64,000 nt of DNA from Pseudomonadota bacterium (GCA_018816735.1 JAHIVH010000013.1:62001-126000); one strand, 5' to 3'; positions 42,861 to 52,444 are shown, counted from the stretch's first letter. The notes: generated by a model not told the origin, from the sequence alone. Numbers and translations are program-made.

Positions 42861-43871
42861 ATGCTTCGAATTCTTAAAAAGGTCTTTACCTCCGCCAAGG
42901 ATATCCATGATACAGAAATTAGAATCACCCAGGAAAAACCCGATTTCAAGTCTCTGAAAAAGAAAAATGTCATGATGATTGACATGCATGTGCATACTCG
43001 ATTTTCAGACAGTTATTCCCGGGTGGGTAAAATTTTATCTAAAGCCGAAAAACTGGGTATTGGGGTTGCCATTACTGACCATAATGAAATTCAGGGTGTA
43101 TTGAGAGCATCCGAAATAAAAAGTGCTGTGCCAGTCATTCCCGGGATTGAAGTGGGGACCCTTGAAGGCCCTCATGTATTGGTATATTTTACTGAAATAT
43201 TTGATATTATAGATTTTTATGAACGATATATTGCGCCATTCAAAAATGCGGATCCATTTACCAATACATCGGTTAGCATAAAGGATCTGGTTGTGAGTGC
43301 AAGTCGTTATGATTCTCTTGTAAGTGTTGCTCATCCGTTTTCGCATGCATACACAAATGTGCCCCGAAGTATCATGAATGGCATTACCGATCCTTCATTT
43401 TTTGATTATGTGGATGCTGTGGAAGTTCTGAACGGCGCTATTTCAAAAAACAGAAACAAAAATGCCGCTGAATTTGCCAAGGCGCTTCATATGCGATATA
43501 CCGGTGGCAGTGACAGTCATTCATTGTTTGAAATCGGGTCTATTGTTACTTGCGCCAAGGCCGGATCGATTTCGGAATTTCTGGCATCCATCAAGAATGG
43601 CAGAAATTCTGTTATTGGAAAACCTGTGGGACGCGTGAAGCGCGTACCTTCTCTTGCGAAACTTTCCCATAAGCACATGCAGTATCTTGTGCCCGCCATG
43701 TGCAGACAGATGGAAGCCTACCTTTGTGGTGAGATGGATTATGAAGAAACCATCATTGCACACAAAATCGACATGATCAAAACAGAAGGCCACCATTTTT
43801 TCACTCAGAAAATCCATATGCCACAGGGATGGCGTCGTGAAAATAAAAAGAGCGCCTTTAAATACTTCTGA
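42861..43871 (+). CDS. PHP-domain metal-dependent phosphoesterase
   Basis: This is a 336-residue protein with a PHP hydrolase core starting at about residue 35. The metal site is visible: 'DMHVHTRFSDS' (His-x-His), 'AITDHNE', 'PGIEVG', 'VAHPFSHA' and 'GGSDSHSLFEIG'. PHP proteins hydrolyse phosphoesters, including nucleoside 3',5'-bisphosphates in the YciV group and histidinol phosphate. The substrate is not given by sequence. It starts from an ATG preceded by AGGAG and lies just before the APS-kinase fusion gene, separated by 133 bases with a hairpin. A link to PAP/PAPS metabolism is an inference. Confidence 0.85.
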   Translation: MLRILKKVFTSAKDIHDTEIRITQEKPDFKSLKKKNVMMIDMHVHTRFSDSYSRVGKILSKAEKLGIGVAITDHNEIQGVLRASEIKSAVPVIPGIEVGTLEGPHVLVYFTEIFDIIDFYERYIAPFKNADPFTNTSVSIKDLVVSASRYDSLVSVAHPFSHAYTNVPRSIMNGITDPSFFDYVDAVEVLNGAISKNRNKNAAEFAKALHMRYTGGSDSHSLFEIGSIVTCAKAGSISEFLASIKNGRNSVIGKPVGRVKRVPSLAKLSHKHMQYLVPAMCRQMEAYLCGEMDYEETIIAHKIDMIKTEGHHFFTQKIHMPQGWRRENKKSAFKYF

Positions 43872-43882
43872 TCTGTAAATAT

Positions 43883-43904
43883 GTGCCCGTTATTTTACGG
43901 GCAC
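43883..43904. repeat. Hairpin after the PHP hydrolase gene
   Basis: GTGCCCGT at 43883-43890 pairs perfectly with ACGGGCAC at 43897-43904 around a six-base loop. It lies 12 bases after the PHP stop. The T-run that would make it a textbook terminator is missing, so it may only attenuate transcription into the next gene. Confidence 0.5.
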
Positions 43905-44004
43905 GTCCAGTTTCAATTTGACTATTCCCCTTAAACATGAATAAAAATAAGAACTTTGTCCCATTTATGGATATTCATCTGTTTTTCTGTATAGAGGTAT
44001 ATTA

Positions 44005-45699
44005 ATGAACGATTATTCTGAAAATCTTCTTGTCCATTTCAGAAGGGTTGAGAGTCTAAAAAACGAAGCGATCAACTATGTGTCTGTGGATTTGAATAAA
44101 AGGCAGTTGTGTGATCTGGAATTGCTTATCAATCGGGCGTATTATCCGTTAAAAGGATATCTTGGCCATTTGGACTATGAATCTGTTCTTGATCATATGC
44201 GGCTTCAGGATGGCACCGTATTCCCCATGCCGGTGTGTCTTGATGTAAATGATAAAATTGCCGGCCAGATAAAAGTGAATGATAAAGTCGCCTTAAGAGA
44301 TCAGGAAGGTTTTCTTCTGGCTGTGCTTACGGTTTCGGATATTTTCAAGCCGGACAAGAAAAAAGAGGCGATGAAAATATTCGGCACTGACGACCCGGAC
44401 AACCATCCCGGTGTCAGACAGTTTTACCATACGGTTAAAGATGTATACCTGGGTGGGATGATCGAAGGTATTCATTTGCCCGTGCATTATGATTTCAAGG
44501 AAATGAGGTATACCCCGTCTGAAACACACAGAAAATTTTCCCAAAACGGTTGGCGGAACGTCATCGGTTTTCACGTGGAAGGTCCGCTGCACTGCCGGGA
44601 GAAGGAGATGTCGCTTCTGGCGGCCCGTGAAGCAGGTGGCAGCATTTTCATGCAGCCCACCGTGGGCTTGAAACACCCTGGCGATCTTGACCATTATACG
44701 GTTGTCCGGTGCCATCAGGAATTTTCGAAAAAGTATCCCAAAAACATGATGCTCCTGAGTCTAATCACGTTGCAGAAAAGAGGTGCCGGACCCAGGGAGG
44801 CATTATGGCAGGCTGTGGTGAGAAGGAATTATGGATGCACCCATTTCATGGTGACTGAAGATCATGCAGATCCATTTGATCATAGTGATATCAATAGATT
44901 TTATCCTCTGGGTGCAGCAAGGGAACTTGTGGAGAAATACGAGGAAGAAACCGGCATTAAAATGGTCCCCTTAAACCGGATGGTCTATTCGGAAGACAAA
45001 GCCCAATACATTTCTGCAGCAGATGTGAAAGAGGGGATGCGTGTCAAAGATATTTCAAGGGAAGAGTTAAAGCGGCGTCTTGAATATGACCTGGAAATAC
45101 CTGAGTGGTTTTCATACCGGGAAGTGATCAATGAAATGAAATATGCCAATCCGCCCAGATACAAACAGGGGTTTACCGTTTTTATGACAGGCCTTTCAGG
45201 TGCCGGAAAATCGACACTGGCAAAAATTTTGTTGGTCAAATTTCTGGAAATGAGAAACCGGCCGGTTACACTTCTGGATGGAGATATCGTAAGAAGGAAC
45301 CTATCGAGCGAACTGTCCTTTTCCAAAGAGCACAGGGATCTGAACATCAAACGGATCGGGTTCGTTGCCAGTGAAATCACCAAAAACGGTGGTATCGCTA
45401 TCTGTGCGCCCATTGCACCTTATGAGGAATCCCGTCAATACAACAGAGCGCAGATCAGTAAATATGGCGGCTATATTGAAGTTTACCTGTCCACATCCAT
45501 TTCTGTCTGTGAACAGCGTGATCGAAAAGGGATTTATGCCAAGGCAAAGGCAGGTAAAATGAAAGGGGTGACCGGTATCGATGACCCTTACATCTCGCCG
45601 ACAAATTCAGAAATTACCATCGACACCAGTGAAGTGACACCCGAAGAGGCGGCTCAGGAAGTTTTTCTTTATCTTGAGGAACAAGGGTATATCCGGTAA
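44005..45699 (+). CDS. ATP-sulfurylase-like/APS kinase fusion with an altered sulfurylase active site
   Basis: This is a 564-residue fusion. Residues about 20-385 follow the ATP sulfurylase fold, including 'NRAYYPLKGYLGHLDYESVL' and 'LEIPEWFSYREVI', but the catalytic motif QTRNPxHxxH reads 'HVEGPLHCRE' (His190-Glu199). The second motif GRDHAG reads 'TEDHAD' (284-289). Thus the Gln, both Arg, Asn and second His that bind sulfate and ATP are gone. Residues about 390-564 are an APS kinase with intact P-loop 'GLSGAGKST' (396-404), 'LDGDIVRRNL', 'RDLNIKRIGFVA' and 'GKMKGVTGIDDPY'; the serine often phosphorylated in the family is Ala in 'APIAPYEESR'. It should make PAPS from APS, while the N-terminal module is probably regulatory or acts on another substrate. 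Confidence 0.85.
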   Translation: MNDYSENLLVHFRRVESLKNEAINYVSVDLNKRQLCDLELLINRAYYPLKGYLGHLDYESVLDHMRLQDGTVFPMPVCLDVNDKIAGQIKVNDKVALRDQEGFLLAVLTVSDIFKPDKKKEAMKIFGTDDPDNHPGVRQFYHTVKDVYLGGMIEGIHLPVHYDFKEMRYTPSETHRKFSQNGWRNVIGFHVEGPLHCREKEMSLLAAREAGGSIFMQPTVGLKHPGDLDHYTVVRCHQEFSKKYPKNMMLLSLITLQKRGAGPREALWQAVVRRNYGCTHFMVTEDHADPFDHSDINRFYPLGAARELVEKYEEETGIKMVPLNRMVYSEDKAQYISAADVKEGMRVKDISREELKRRLEYDLEIPEWFSYREVINEMKYANPPRYKQGFTVFMTGLSGAGKSTLAKILLVKFLEMRNRPVTLLDGDIVRRNLSSELSFSKEHRDLNIKRIGFVASEITKNGGIAICAPIAPYEESRQYNRAQISKYGGYIEVYLSTSISVCEQRDRKGIYAKAKAGKMKGVTGIDDPYISPTNSEITIDTSEVTPEEAAQEVFLYLEEQGYIR

Positions 45700-45844
45700 T
45701 CTATTCCGTTTAATGGTTGACAGACGCCTGTTTCATTATTATCTTGACCACCAAGACAGGTAATGGCGCCCGATAGTGATTTTACGTTGAAATAGCGAGC
45801 CGAAATCCGGCTTGAAAAATTTATACATAAGGAGGTTAATTATC

Positions 45845-46546
45845 ATGCCAAACATGCAAGTTGAACAGACCCGGAGTGACGTAGGGGTCAATTCTTTTAT
45901 CGCAAGTGTATATAACTGGATGGCCATTGGCCTTGCCGTAACAGGCGGGGTTGCGTATGCCGTTTCTTCCAATGTGAATCTGGTTAGGCTGATTGCCGGG
46001 AATTTTATGGTTTTGATGATCCTGTTTGCCGCAGAGCTGGGACTTGTTTTTTATCTGAGTGCCAGAGTCCAGAAAATACAGGCGTCAACAGCGACGTTTC
46101 TGTTTGTTCTTTATGCTGCGTTAAATGGGGCAACCTTGTCTCTGCTGTTTCTAATTTATACCAGTGCATCTATCACGTCAACTTTCTTTATCTGTGCCGC
46201 CACATTCACCGCCTGCAGTATTTACGGCATGGTGACCAAAAAAGACCTCACATCCATGGGCGGATTTATGGCCATGGGGCTTATCGGTCTGATTATCGCG
46301 TCCCTTGTAAATATGTTTTTCAGAAGCCCTATGATGCATATGATTATCAGCTATGTGGGCGTGCTGGTATTTGTGGGCCTTACTGCATATGATACGCAGA
46401 AGCTGAAACACATGGCCATTAGCCAGCCGGCAGGTCTTGAAGAAGGTGTGGTCAGAAAAGGTGCGATTATCGGTGCATTGACGCTATATCTCGATTTCAT
46501 CAATATGTTTATTTTCCTTCTTCGAATCCTGGGCAACAGGGATTAA
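45845..46546 (+). CDS. BI-1/YccA family membrane protein
   Basis: This is a 233-residue protein. The ATG at 45845 is set by AAGGAGGT 7 bases upstream. Seven hydrophobic segments are visible, and the family signature 'YVGVLVFVGLTAYDTQKLK' lies in the sixth to seventh. BI-1 proteins are pH-sensitive calcium leak channels; E. coli YccA modulates FtsH. It is apparently a single gene, ended by a strong terminator. Confidence 0.92.
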   Translation: MPNMQVEQTRSDVGVNSFIASVYNWMAIGLAVTGGVAYAVSSNVNLVRLIAGNFMVLMILFAAELGLVFYLSARVQKIQASTATFLFVLYAALNGATLSLLFLIYTSASITSTFFICAATFTACSIYGMVTKKDLTSMGGFMAMGLIGLIIASLVNMFFRSPMMHMIISYVGVLVFVGLTAYDTQKLKHMAISQPAGLEEGVVRKGAIIGALTLYLDFINMFIFLLRILGNRD

Positions 46547-46583
46547 TCCTTCATTCAGCCCATCCATTATATCCAAACCTTAA

Positions 46584-46628
46584 AAAACCGAAGAGAAGAA
46601 AAATTCTTCTCTTCGGTTTTGTTTTCTT
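46584..46628 (+). terminator. Rho-independent terminator after the BI-1 gene
   Basis: A perfect 17-base-pair stem (46584-46600 with 46604-46620, core CCGAAGAGAAGAA) closes a three-base loop and ends in a T-rich tail (TTTTGTTTTCTT). Its A-rich 5' side makes it potentially bidirectional. It separates the BI-1 gene from the TetR promoter. Confidence 0.88.
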
Positions 46629-46674
46629 ATCAGCTCTTTTTTTCGCATCCGCCATTTTCATCTCCAAAAATATA

Positions 46675-46703
46675 TTGACAACTCCTGTGGTTGTGAGTTA
46701 TAA
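46675..46703 (+). promoter_or_regulatory. Sigma70 promoter of the TetR-mcm-suc-frd-mdh unit
   Basis: TTGACA at 46675-46680 is a perfect -35. After exactly 17 bases comes TTATAA at 46698-46703 as -10. The predicted start is near 46710, just before the palindromic operator. It is the only good promoter seen before mcm. Confidence 0.8.
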
Positions 46704-46716
46704 AAAACCAAATGTG

Positions 46717-46734
46717 ACTGAGCGCTCGTTCAGT
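46717..46734. promoter_or_regulatory. Palindromic operator, probably bound by the adjacent TetR protein
   Basis: ACTGAGCG-CT-CGTTCAGT is an 18-base dyad with a single mismatch (ideal ACTGAACG/CGTTCAGT). It sits at about +7 to +24 of the predicted transcript, where a bound dimer would block transcription. Its core resembles TetR-type sites seen before fatty-acid and acyl-CoA genes. Binding by the product of the next gene is an inference. Confidence 0.7.
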
Positions 46735-46809
46735 TTTGGTGTTTGACATTTAGATGAAGGTTGAAAAATTCGGGTTTCATCCCATCACGTATCATTCAGA
46801 CAGGTGACC

Positions 46810-47451
46810 ATGACCCAAAAAGAAAACAAAGCCAAAGTGACAACCCAGGTCAAGAATCCGGAACTGGTCAAAAAAAGACACCGTCAGATCGTTGATGCGG
46901 CTGTCCAGCTTTTCATTAAAAACGGATTTCATAAAACGACCACACGGGAAATTGCCAAGGCCGTCGGTTTTTCAATCGGATCTCTTTATGAATATGTGGC
47001 ATCAAAGGAAGATATTCTCTACCTGGTGTGCGAAGCCATCCATGACGAAGTGGAAAGTGGCATTCTGGAAGCAAAGAAGCGGTCCTCAAACGATTTAAAA
47101 GCATTAAAGGAGGTCATCAAGGAGTATATCAACGTATGTGATCACATGAGTAATCATCTTCTTCTAATTTACCAGGAGACCCAATCGCTTCCCCAGAAGT
47201 GGCGGAAGAAAGTACTGGAAAACGAAGTCCGGATCACCAATATTTTCGTCGAAGTCCTTTCCCATGTGGCGGAATCGGAAAAACTGACCCATATGGATCA
47301 GCGCTTCATCGAGATGATGGCACACAACATTATGGTTCTCGGGCATATGTGGACATTCAGGAGATGGTTCCTCACCCGAAAGTACACCTTGGATGAATAT
47401 ATCAAGTTTCAGACCGCATTGATTCTGGGACTGACAGGTAAAAATACATGA
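46810..47451 (+). CDS. TetR-family transcriptional regulator
   Basis: This is a 213-residue repressor type. A helix-turn-helix lies at about 22-68 ('RHRQIVDAAVQLFIKNGFH', 'TTREIAKAVGFSIGSLYEYV') and a helical ligand-binding domain follows, with 'LLLIYQETQSLP' and 'RRWFLTRKYTLDEYI', a shape common to acyl-CoA-sensing TetR proteins. The ATG at 46810 is chosen over a GTG at 46804. It starts 76 bases after its probable operator and 58 bases before mcm, so it likely controls itself and the methylmalonyl-CoA operon in response to an acyl-CoA. Confidence 0.9.
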   Translation: MTQKENKAKVTTQVKNPELVKKRHRQIVDAAVQLFIKNGFHKTTTREIAKAVGFSIGSLYEYVASKEDILYLVCEAIHDEVESGILEAKKRSSNDLKALKEVIKEYINVCDHMSNHLLLIYQETQSLPQKWRKKVLENEVRITNIFVEVLSHVAESEKLTHMDQRFIEMMAHNIMVLGHMWTFRRWFLTRKYTLDEYIKFQTALILGLTGKNT

Positions 47452-47509
47452 CCAATAACGGATAATCAGACTAAAAAAATGTTCAAACCAAATAAGAAGG
47501 AGACAGAAG

Positions 47510-49636
47510 ATGGCTGAACACCCTGAAATTAAAAAATGGATTCAACTGGCGGAAAAGGAAATGAGAGGAAAACCCATTGATTCGCTGACATGGGAAACCC
47601 CTGAAGGCATAAAGGTCAAACCCCTATATACCGCAGAAGATCTGGAAGACATCGAATATACAAATACGCTTTCCGGTTTTTTCCCCTATGTGCGCGGTCC
47701 CAAGGCAACCATGTATACCGGGAGGCCCTGGACCATCCGTCAATATGCCGGTTTTTCGACCGCCAGGGAATCAAACGCGTTCTACCGTAAGAATCTCGCT
47801 GCCGGCCAGAAAGGGCTTTCCGTTGCGTTTGATCTGGCCACCCACCGAGGGTATGATTCGGATCATCCCCGCGTCATAGGAGATGTGGGAAAAGCAGGTG
47901 TGGCCGTCGATTCCGTAGAAGACATGAAAATACTTTTTGACCAGATTCCGTTGGATCAGATGTCGGTTTCCATGACCATGAACGGCGCAGTGCTTCCCAT
48001 TCTTGCCGGATACATAGTGGCGGCAGAAGAGCAGGGCGTATCACAGGAACAGCTCACCGGAACGATCCAGAACGATATTTTAAAAGAGTACCTGACACGA
48101 AACACATACATTTACCCGCCGGTACCCTCCATGAGAATCGTTTCAGATATCATTGCGTATTGTTCGACACACATGCCCAAATACAATACGGTGAGCATCA
48201 GTGGTTATCATATGATGGAGGCTGGCGCCAATTCAGTATTGCAGACCGCATTCACTCTGGCCGACGGCCTTGAATATGCAAATGCCGCCATTAAAGCGGG
48301 GCTCGATATTGATACATTTGCCCCGCGTCTGTCGTTTTTCTTTGGTATCGGGATGAATTTTTTCATGGATATCGCCATGCTGAGAGCGGCACGGTTACTC
48401 TGGGCCAAACTGATGAAACGATTCAACCCCAAAAAGCAGGATTCACTGATGTTGAGAACCCATTGCCAGACCTCCGGCTGGAGTTTGACTGAACAGGATC
48501 CTTATAACAATATCATTCGAACGACATTGGAATGCCTCTCTGCCATACTTGGCGGAACGCAGTCCTTGCATACCAATTCTTTTGACGAAGCCATAGGACT
48601 TCCCACAGATTTTTCAGCGAGGATCGCCAGAAATACTCAGATTATCGTTCAGGAAGAATCTCAGGTCTGTCATGTGGTCGATCCTTTAGGTGGTTCCTAT
48701 TATGTGGAATCGTTAACTGCATCCATTGTGCGCGAAGCTGAAAAAATCATAAAAGAAGTGGAAGATATGGGCGGCATGGCAAAAGCCATCGAATCCGGCA
48801 TGCCCAAACTGAGAATTGAAGAATCTGCCGCACGAAAACAGGCCCGGATCGATCTTGGAAAAGATGTCATTGTGGGTGTGAATAAATACAAAATCGAAGG
48901 GGAAGATCATCTGGATGTCCGCGAAGTTTCAAGTCAGGTCAGGGACGATCAGATTGCCCGGTTGAAACAGATCAAGGCAAATAGAAATGAGAAGGCCGTT
49001 AAAAAAGCGCTGGAGAACATTACCAGCTGCGCTGAAGGAAACGGAAATCTTCTGGAAGCGGTAATCCCTGCAGTCCGTGCAAGAGCGACTGTGGGAGAAG
49101 TATCCGATGCCCTTGAAAAAGTTTTCTCCCGGTTTGTGGCAACCACGCAATGCATTTCAGGCGTATACTCAGCAGAGTTCGGGAGTAGCGAAATCATCAA
49201 GTCCATTCAGAAGAGAGCCGATGCATTCCAGGAGAAAGAAGGCAGACGTCCCCGAATACTCGTCGTGAAAATGGGTCAGGATGGCCATGATAGAGGCATC
49301 AAGGTGATTGCCACAGCCCTTGCCGATCTGGGGTTTGACGTGGATATCGGCCCCATGTTTCAGACACCTGAAGAAGCGGCAAAAATGGCTGTGGAAAATG
49401 ATGTCCATGTGGTCGGTGTTTCAAGCCTCGCCGCCGGGCACAAAACCCTTGTTCCCAGGCTGATTGAGTGTCTGAAAGAGCAGGGCGCAGATGACATCAA
49501 AGTGGTGGCAGGTGGTGTCATCCCGCCAAAGGATTACGACGATCTTTTTAAGAAGGGCGTTTCTGCAGTTTTCGGACCAGGAACGGCTGTGGCGGATTCG
49601 GCAAACAAGATTTTGAATATACTTGAAACCAGATAG
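47510..49636 (+). CDS. mutA: Methylmalonyl-CoA mutase, catalytic plus B12-binding domains
   Basis: This 708-residue enzyme interconverts methylmalonyl-CoA and succinyl-CoA using adenosylcobalamin. The TIM-barrel domain (about 1-560) has '[10 protein letters not shown]'-type substrate loops and '[19 protein letters not shown]'. The C-terminal B12 domain has the cobalt-ligand motif 'GQDGHDRG' near 591 and '[11 protein letters not shown]'. It is the single-chain type; no small subunit, epimerase or MeaB chaperone gene is present here. AAGGAGA lies upstream of the ATG. It opens the metabolic part of the TetR operon. Confidence 0.96.
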   Translation: MAEHPEIKKWIQLAEKEMRGKPIDSLTWETPEGIKVKPLYTAEDLEDIEYTNTLSGFFPYVRGPKATMYTGRPWTIRQYAGFSTARESNAFYRKNLAAGQKGLSVAFDLATHRGYDSDHPRVIGDVGKAGVAVDSVEDMKILFDQIPLDQMSVSMTMNGAVLPILAGYIVAAEEQGVSQEQLTGTIQNDILKEYLTRNTYIYPPVPSMRIVSDIIAYCSTHMPKYNTVSISGYHMMEAGANSVLQTAFTLADGLEYANAAIKAGLDIDTFAPRLSFFFGIGMNFFMDIAMLRAARLLWAKLMKRFNPKKQDSLMLRTHCQTSGWSLTEQDPYNNIIRTTLECLSAILGGTQSLHTNSFDEAIGLPTDFSARIARNTQIIVQEESQVCHVVDPLGGSYYVESLTASIVREAEKIIKEVEDMGGMAKAIESGMPKLRIEESAARKQARIDLGKDVIVGVNKYKIEGEDHLDVREVSSQVRDDQIARLKQIKANRNEKAVKKALENITSCAEGNGNLLEAVIPAVRARATVGEVSDALEKVFSRFVATTQCISGVYSAEFGSSEIIKSIQKRADAFQEKEGRRPRILVVKMGQDGHDRGIKVIATALADLGFDVDIGPMFQTPEEAAKMAVENDVHVVGVSSLAAGHKTLVPRLIECLKEQGADDIKVVAGGVIPPKDYDDLFKKGVSAVFGPGTAVADSANKILNILETR

Positions 49637-49695
49637 AACCGACAGGTTTGCCATGCCCGGTTTTACTCTATCAGGCATGGCCGGGAGGACATTAA

Positions 49696-50859
49696 ATGAA
49701 GATCCATGAATTCCAGGCAAAAGAACTTTTCCGCAAATACCAGGTTCCGGTTCCTGACGGAAAGGTTGCAGATAACAGGGAGGATGTAAAAAAAATCGGA
49801 ACGTCTTTTGGCGCATTTCCGGTTGTCGTCAAAGCGCAGATTCATGCAGGCGGCCGTGGAAAGGGTGGCGGCGTGAAACTTGCGCATTCTTCTGAAGACC
49901 TTCTGAGACTGGCAGATGAAATTATCGGGATGAACCTGGTGACTCCCCAGACAGGACCAGAAGGAAAACGGGTTGGAAAGGTTCTTGTTGAACAGGGTCT
50001 CAAGATTAAAAAAGAACTCTACCTGAGCATCATTCCTGACCGGTCAACCGCCAAGATCGTCATCATGGCCAGTCAAAAGGGAGGGATGGACATCGAGGCG
50101 GTTGCGGAAAAAACGCCTGAGGAAATTATAAAAGTCTATATTGATCCCTTGTCAGGCATTCAAGGGTATCACTGCCGCGAACTGGCGTTTTTTTTAGGTA
50201 TCCCCAAGCCAGCCATGAAAGAGGCTGCCGCCATGATCCGGAATTTATTTAAACTCTTTGTGGACTACGACTGTTCGCTTGTTGAAATCAATCCGCTGAT
50301 ATTGACGGAAGATGACAGAATGCTAGCGCTTGATGCCAAAATGGACTTTGATGACAATGCACTTTTCAGGCATCCGGATGTGGTCGGTTTCAGGGACGTT
50401 GATGAAGAATCACCTCTGGAGGTGGAAGCATCCACGTTTCATCTGAATTATATCAGCCTGGACGGGAATATCGGAAACATCGTTAATGGTGCAGGCCTTG
50501 CCATGGCAACCATGGATATCATCAAACTGGCTGGTGCCGAGCCGGCCAATTTTCTGGATGTTGGCGGCGGGGCCACATCTGAAATGGTGGAGAACGCGTT
50601 TCGGATCATCCTGAAAGACGAAAAGGTCAAAGGCATTCTTATCAATATTTTCGGAGGCATTTTAAGGTGCGATGTTTTTGCCACAGGGGTCGTGTCTGCG
50701 GCAAAGAAAACCGGTCTCAATCTGCCTGTGGTCGTTCGCATGGAAGGCACCAATGTGGAAGAGGGAAGAAAAATTCTGGCCGACTCCGGTTTGAATCTCA
50801 TTACCGCTGTGGATTTGAAGGATGCTGCCCAAAAAGTTGCGGATATCGTCAAACAATAA
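49696..50859 (+). CDS. sucC: Succinyl-CoA synthetase beta subunit
   Basis: This 387-residue ATP-grasp subunit, with SucD, converts succinyl-CoA, ADP (or GDP) and phosphate to succinate, CoA and ATP. It begins with the family N-terminus 'MKIHEFQAKELFRKYQVPVP', has the nucleotide-binding 'KAQIHAGGRGKGGGVKLA', and ends with 'NIFGGILRCDVFATGVV' and 'RMEGTNVEEGRKILADSGL'. In this context it provides substrate-level phosphorylation from methylmalonyl-CoA-derived succinyl-CoA. sucD follows after 50 bases. Confidence 0.97.
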   Translation: MKIHEFQAKELFRKYQVPVPDGKVADNREDVKKIGTSFGAFPVVVKAQIHAGGRGKGGGVKLAHSSEDLLRLADEIIGMNLVTPQTGPEGKRVGKVLVEQGLKIKKELYLSIIPDRSTAKIVIMASQKGGMDIEAVAEKTPEEIIKVYIDPLSGIQGYHCRELAFFLGIPKPAMKEAAAMIRNLFKLFVDYDCSLVEINPLILTEDDRMLALDAKMDFDDNALFRHPDVVGFRDVDEESPLEVEASTFHLNYISLDGNIGNIVNGAGLAMATMDIIKLAGAEPANFLDVGGGATSEMVENAFRIILKDEKVKGILINIFGGILRCDVFATGVVSAAKKTGLNLPVVVRMEGTNVEEGRKILADSGLNLITAVDLKDAAQKVADIVKQ

Positions 50860-50909
50860 GCTCAGTCATCGATTTTGACTGAGAAAGCCCGAAAGGAGAT
50901 AGTCGTAAA

Positions 50910-51782
50910 GTGAGCATATTCGTCAATAAACATACAAAAGTACTTGTACAGGGCATTACGGGGAACGAAGGCACATTCCACAGCCAGCAGTGTATCAAAT
51001 ACGGCACGAAGATCGTGGCTGGCGTGACTCCGGGAAAAGGGGGACAGAAAATGGATGATGTTCCTGTCTTCAATACAGTTAAAGAAGCAAAGTTAAAAAC
51101 GGGTGCCAACGCCAGCATGATTTTTGTGCCGCCCCCCCTTGCCGCAGATGCCATTCTCGAGGCGGTGGATGCGGAAATCGATATTATCGTGGCCATTACG
51201 GAAGGCATTCCTGTCATGGACATGATGCGCGTCAAGAATATCATGAAAGGAAAAAAATCCCGCCTGATCGGTCCCAACTGTCCGGGAATCATTACACCCG
51301 GAGAATGTAAAATAGGCATCATGCCCGGCCCCATGCATAAGCCCGGCGGCCCCATCGGTGTCATATCGCGTTCAGGCACGCTTACCTATGAAGTGGTTCA
51401 TCAGCTCTCCAAACAGGGGATCGGTCAGACAACATGTATCGGCATCGGCGGTGATCCGGTGAACGGTACCAATTTCATCGATGTGCTGGACGCCTTCCAA
51501 AAAGATAAAGACACGGAAGGCATCGTGATGGTGGGAGAAATAGGCGGCACAGCCGAAGAAGAAGCCGCCCTGTTCATCAGGAATCATGTGACCAAGCCGG
51601 TGATCGGATTCGTGGCAGGACTTACTGCTCCTCCGGGAAGACGGATGGGGCATGCCGGCGCCATCATCAGCGGAAAGAGTGGAACCGGCCAGGGGAAAAT
51701 CGCCGCCATGAAAGAAAACGGTATTCATATCTGTGAAAATCTGGGTGAGCTTGGCGAGCTTTGCAAAACGGTTTTTAACTAG
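50910..51782 (+). CDS. sucD: Succinyl-CoA synthetase alpha subunit
   Basis: This 290-residue subunit carries the phosphohistidine. The CoA-binding N-terminus has '[19 protein letters not shown]', the middle '[18 protein letters not shown]' and '[10 protein letters not shown]', and the active His is in '[19 protein letters not shown]'. The start is a GTG at 50910 with AAAGGAG about 10 bases upstream. It pairs with sucC directly before it, and the respiratory-complex genes follow 20 bases later. Confidence 0.97.
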   Translation: MSIFVNKHTKVLVQGITGNEGTFHSQQCIKYGTKIVAGVTPGKGGQKMDDVPVFNTVKEAKLKTGANASMIFVPPPLAADAILEAVDAEIDIIVAITEGIPVMDMMRVKNIMKGKKSRLIGPNCPGIITPGECKIGIMPGPMHKPGGPIGVISRSGTLTYEVVHQLSKQGIGQTTCIGIGGDPVNGTNFIDVLDAFQKDKDTEGIVMVGEIGGTAEEEAALFIRNHVTKPVIGFVAGLTAPPGRRMGHAGAIISGKSGTGQGKIAAMKENGIHICENLGELGELCKTVFN

Positions 51783-51802
51783 TCATCTGATTGGAGGAAA
51801 AC

Positions 51803-52444
51803 ATGAACTGGGTTACAACATTTTTTTCAACTTCCGTAGGAAAGAAGATCCTGATGTCGATTACCGGCATGAGCTTCATCGGGTTCCTTGTGGTCCATCT
51901 GATCGGAAACCTGACCATCTATGGCGGAAAGGACTATTTTGACAGCTATGTGGACCATCTGCATTCATTGGGACCTGTATTGCATGTATTTGAAATAGGC
52001 CTTTTGACGTTTGCCCTCATCCATGTGCTGACAGGCGCGGTTCTCACGTTTCAGAATTTTCTCTCACGGCCCGTTCGTTACCAAATGAACAGGAATGCCG
52101 GGGGGAGAACACTGGGATCTGCCACCATGCCTTACACCGGAGCCATTCTTCTCATCTTTCTGGTATTTCATGTGCTGCACTTTCATTTTGCCGATCACAC
52201 CGTAAAAACAACATTTGAAATTGTTACCGGTTATTTTGTAAATCCCTTTTATGCCGGGGCTTATGTATGTGTGATGATTGTCGCTGCCTTTCATGTGAGC
52301 CATGGATTCTGGAGTGCATTTCAGACCCTTGGCATCAATCACGGAAAATACACGCCGATGCTGAAAATACTGAGTCTTTTGTTTGCCTGCATCGTTGCCG
52401 CAGGTTTTGGATTTCTACCTATATATTTCAACATGTTCATTTAG
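51803..52444 (+). CDS. frdC: Succinate dehydrogenase/fumarate reductase cytochrome b subunit
   Basis: This is a 213-residue membrane anchor with five hydrophobic segments. The ATG at 51803 follows GGAGG by 5 bases. The likely haem-ligand histidines are in 'FLVVHLIGN', 'FALIHVLTGAVL', 'LVFHVLHFHF' and 'AAFHVSHGFW', the pattern of the single-subunit di-haem type B anchors known from Wolinella FrdC and Bacillus SdhC. It precedes the flavoprotein and iron-sulfur genes in C-A-B order. Quinone reaction direction cannot be told from sequence. Confidence 0.92.
   Translation: MNWVTTFFSTSVGKKILMSITGMSFIGFLVVHLIGNLTIYGGKDYFDSYVDHLHSLGPVLHVFEIGLLTFALIHVLTGAVLTFQNFLSRPVRYQMNRNAGGRTLGSATMPYTGAILLIFLVFHVLHFHFADHTVKTTFEIVTGYFVNPFYAGAYVCVMIVAAFHVSHGFWSAFQTLGINHGKYTPMLKILSLLFACIVAAGFGFLPIYFNMFI

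Noticed and set aside
44005..45170. Reading the N-terminal domain as the canonical dissimilatory ATP sulfurylase
   Set aside because: The QTRNPxHxxH and GRDHAG motifs are replaced at nearly all catalytic positions, so ordinary sulfate activation should not be assumed.
47137..47148. Palindrome ATGTGATCACAT resembling a CRP half-site pair
   Set aside because: It lies inside the TetR coding region and lacks the six-base spacer of CRP sites. No CRP-type site was found near the adenylate cyclase either.
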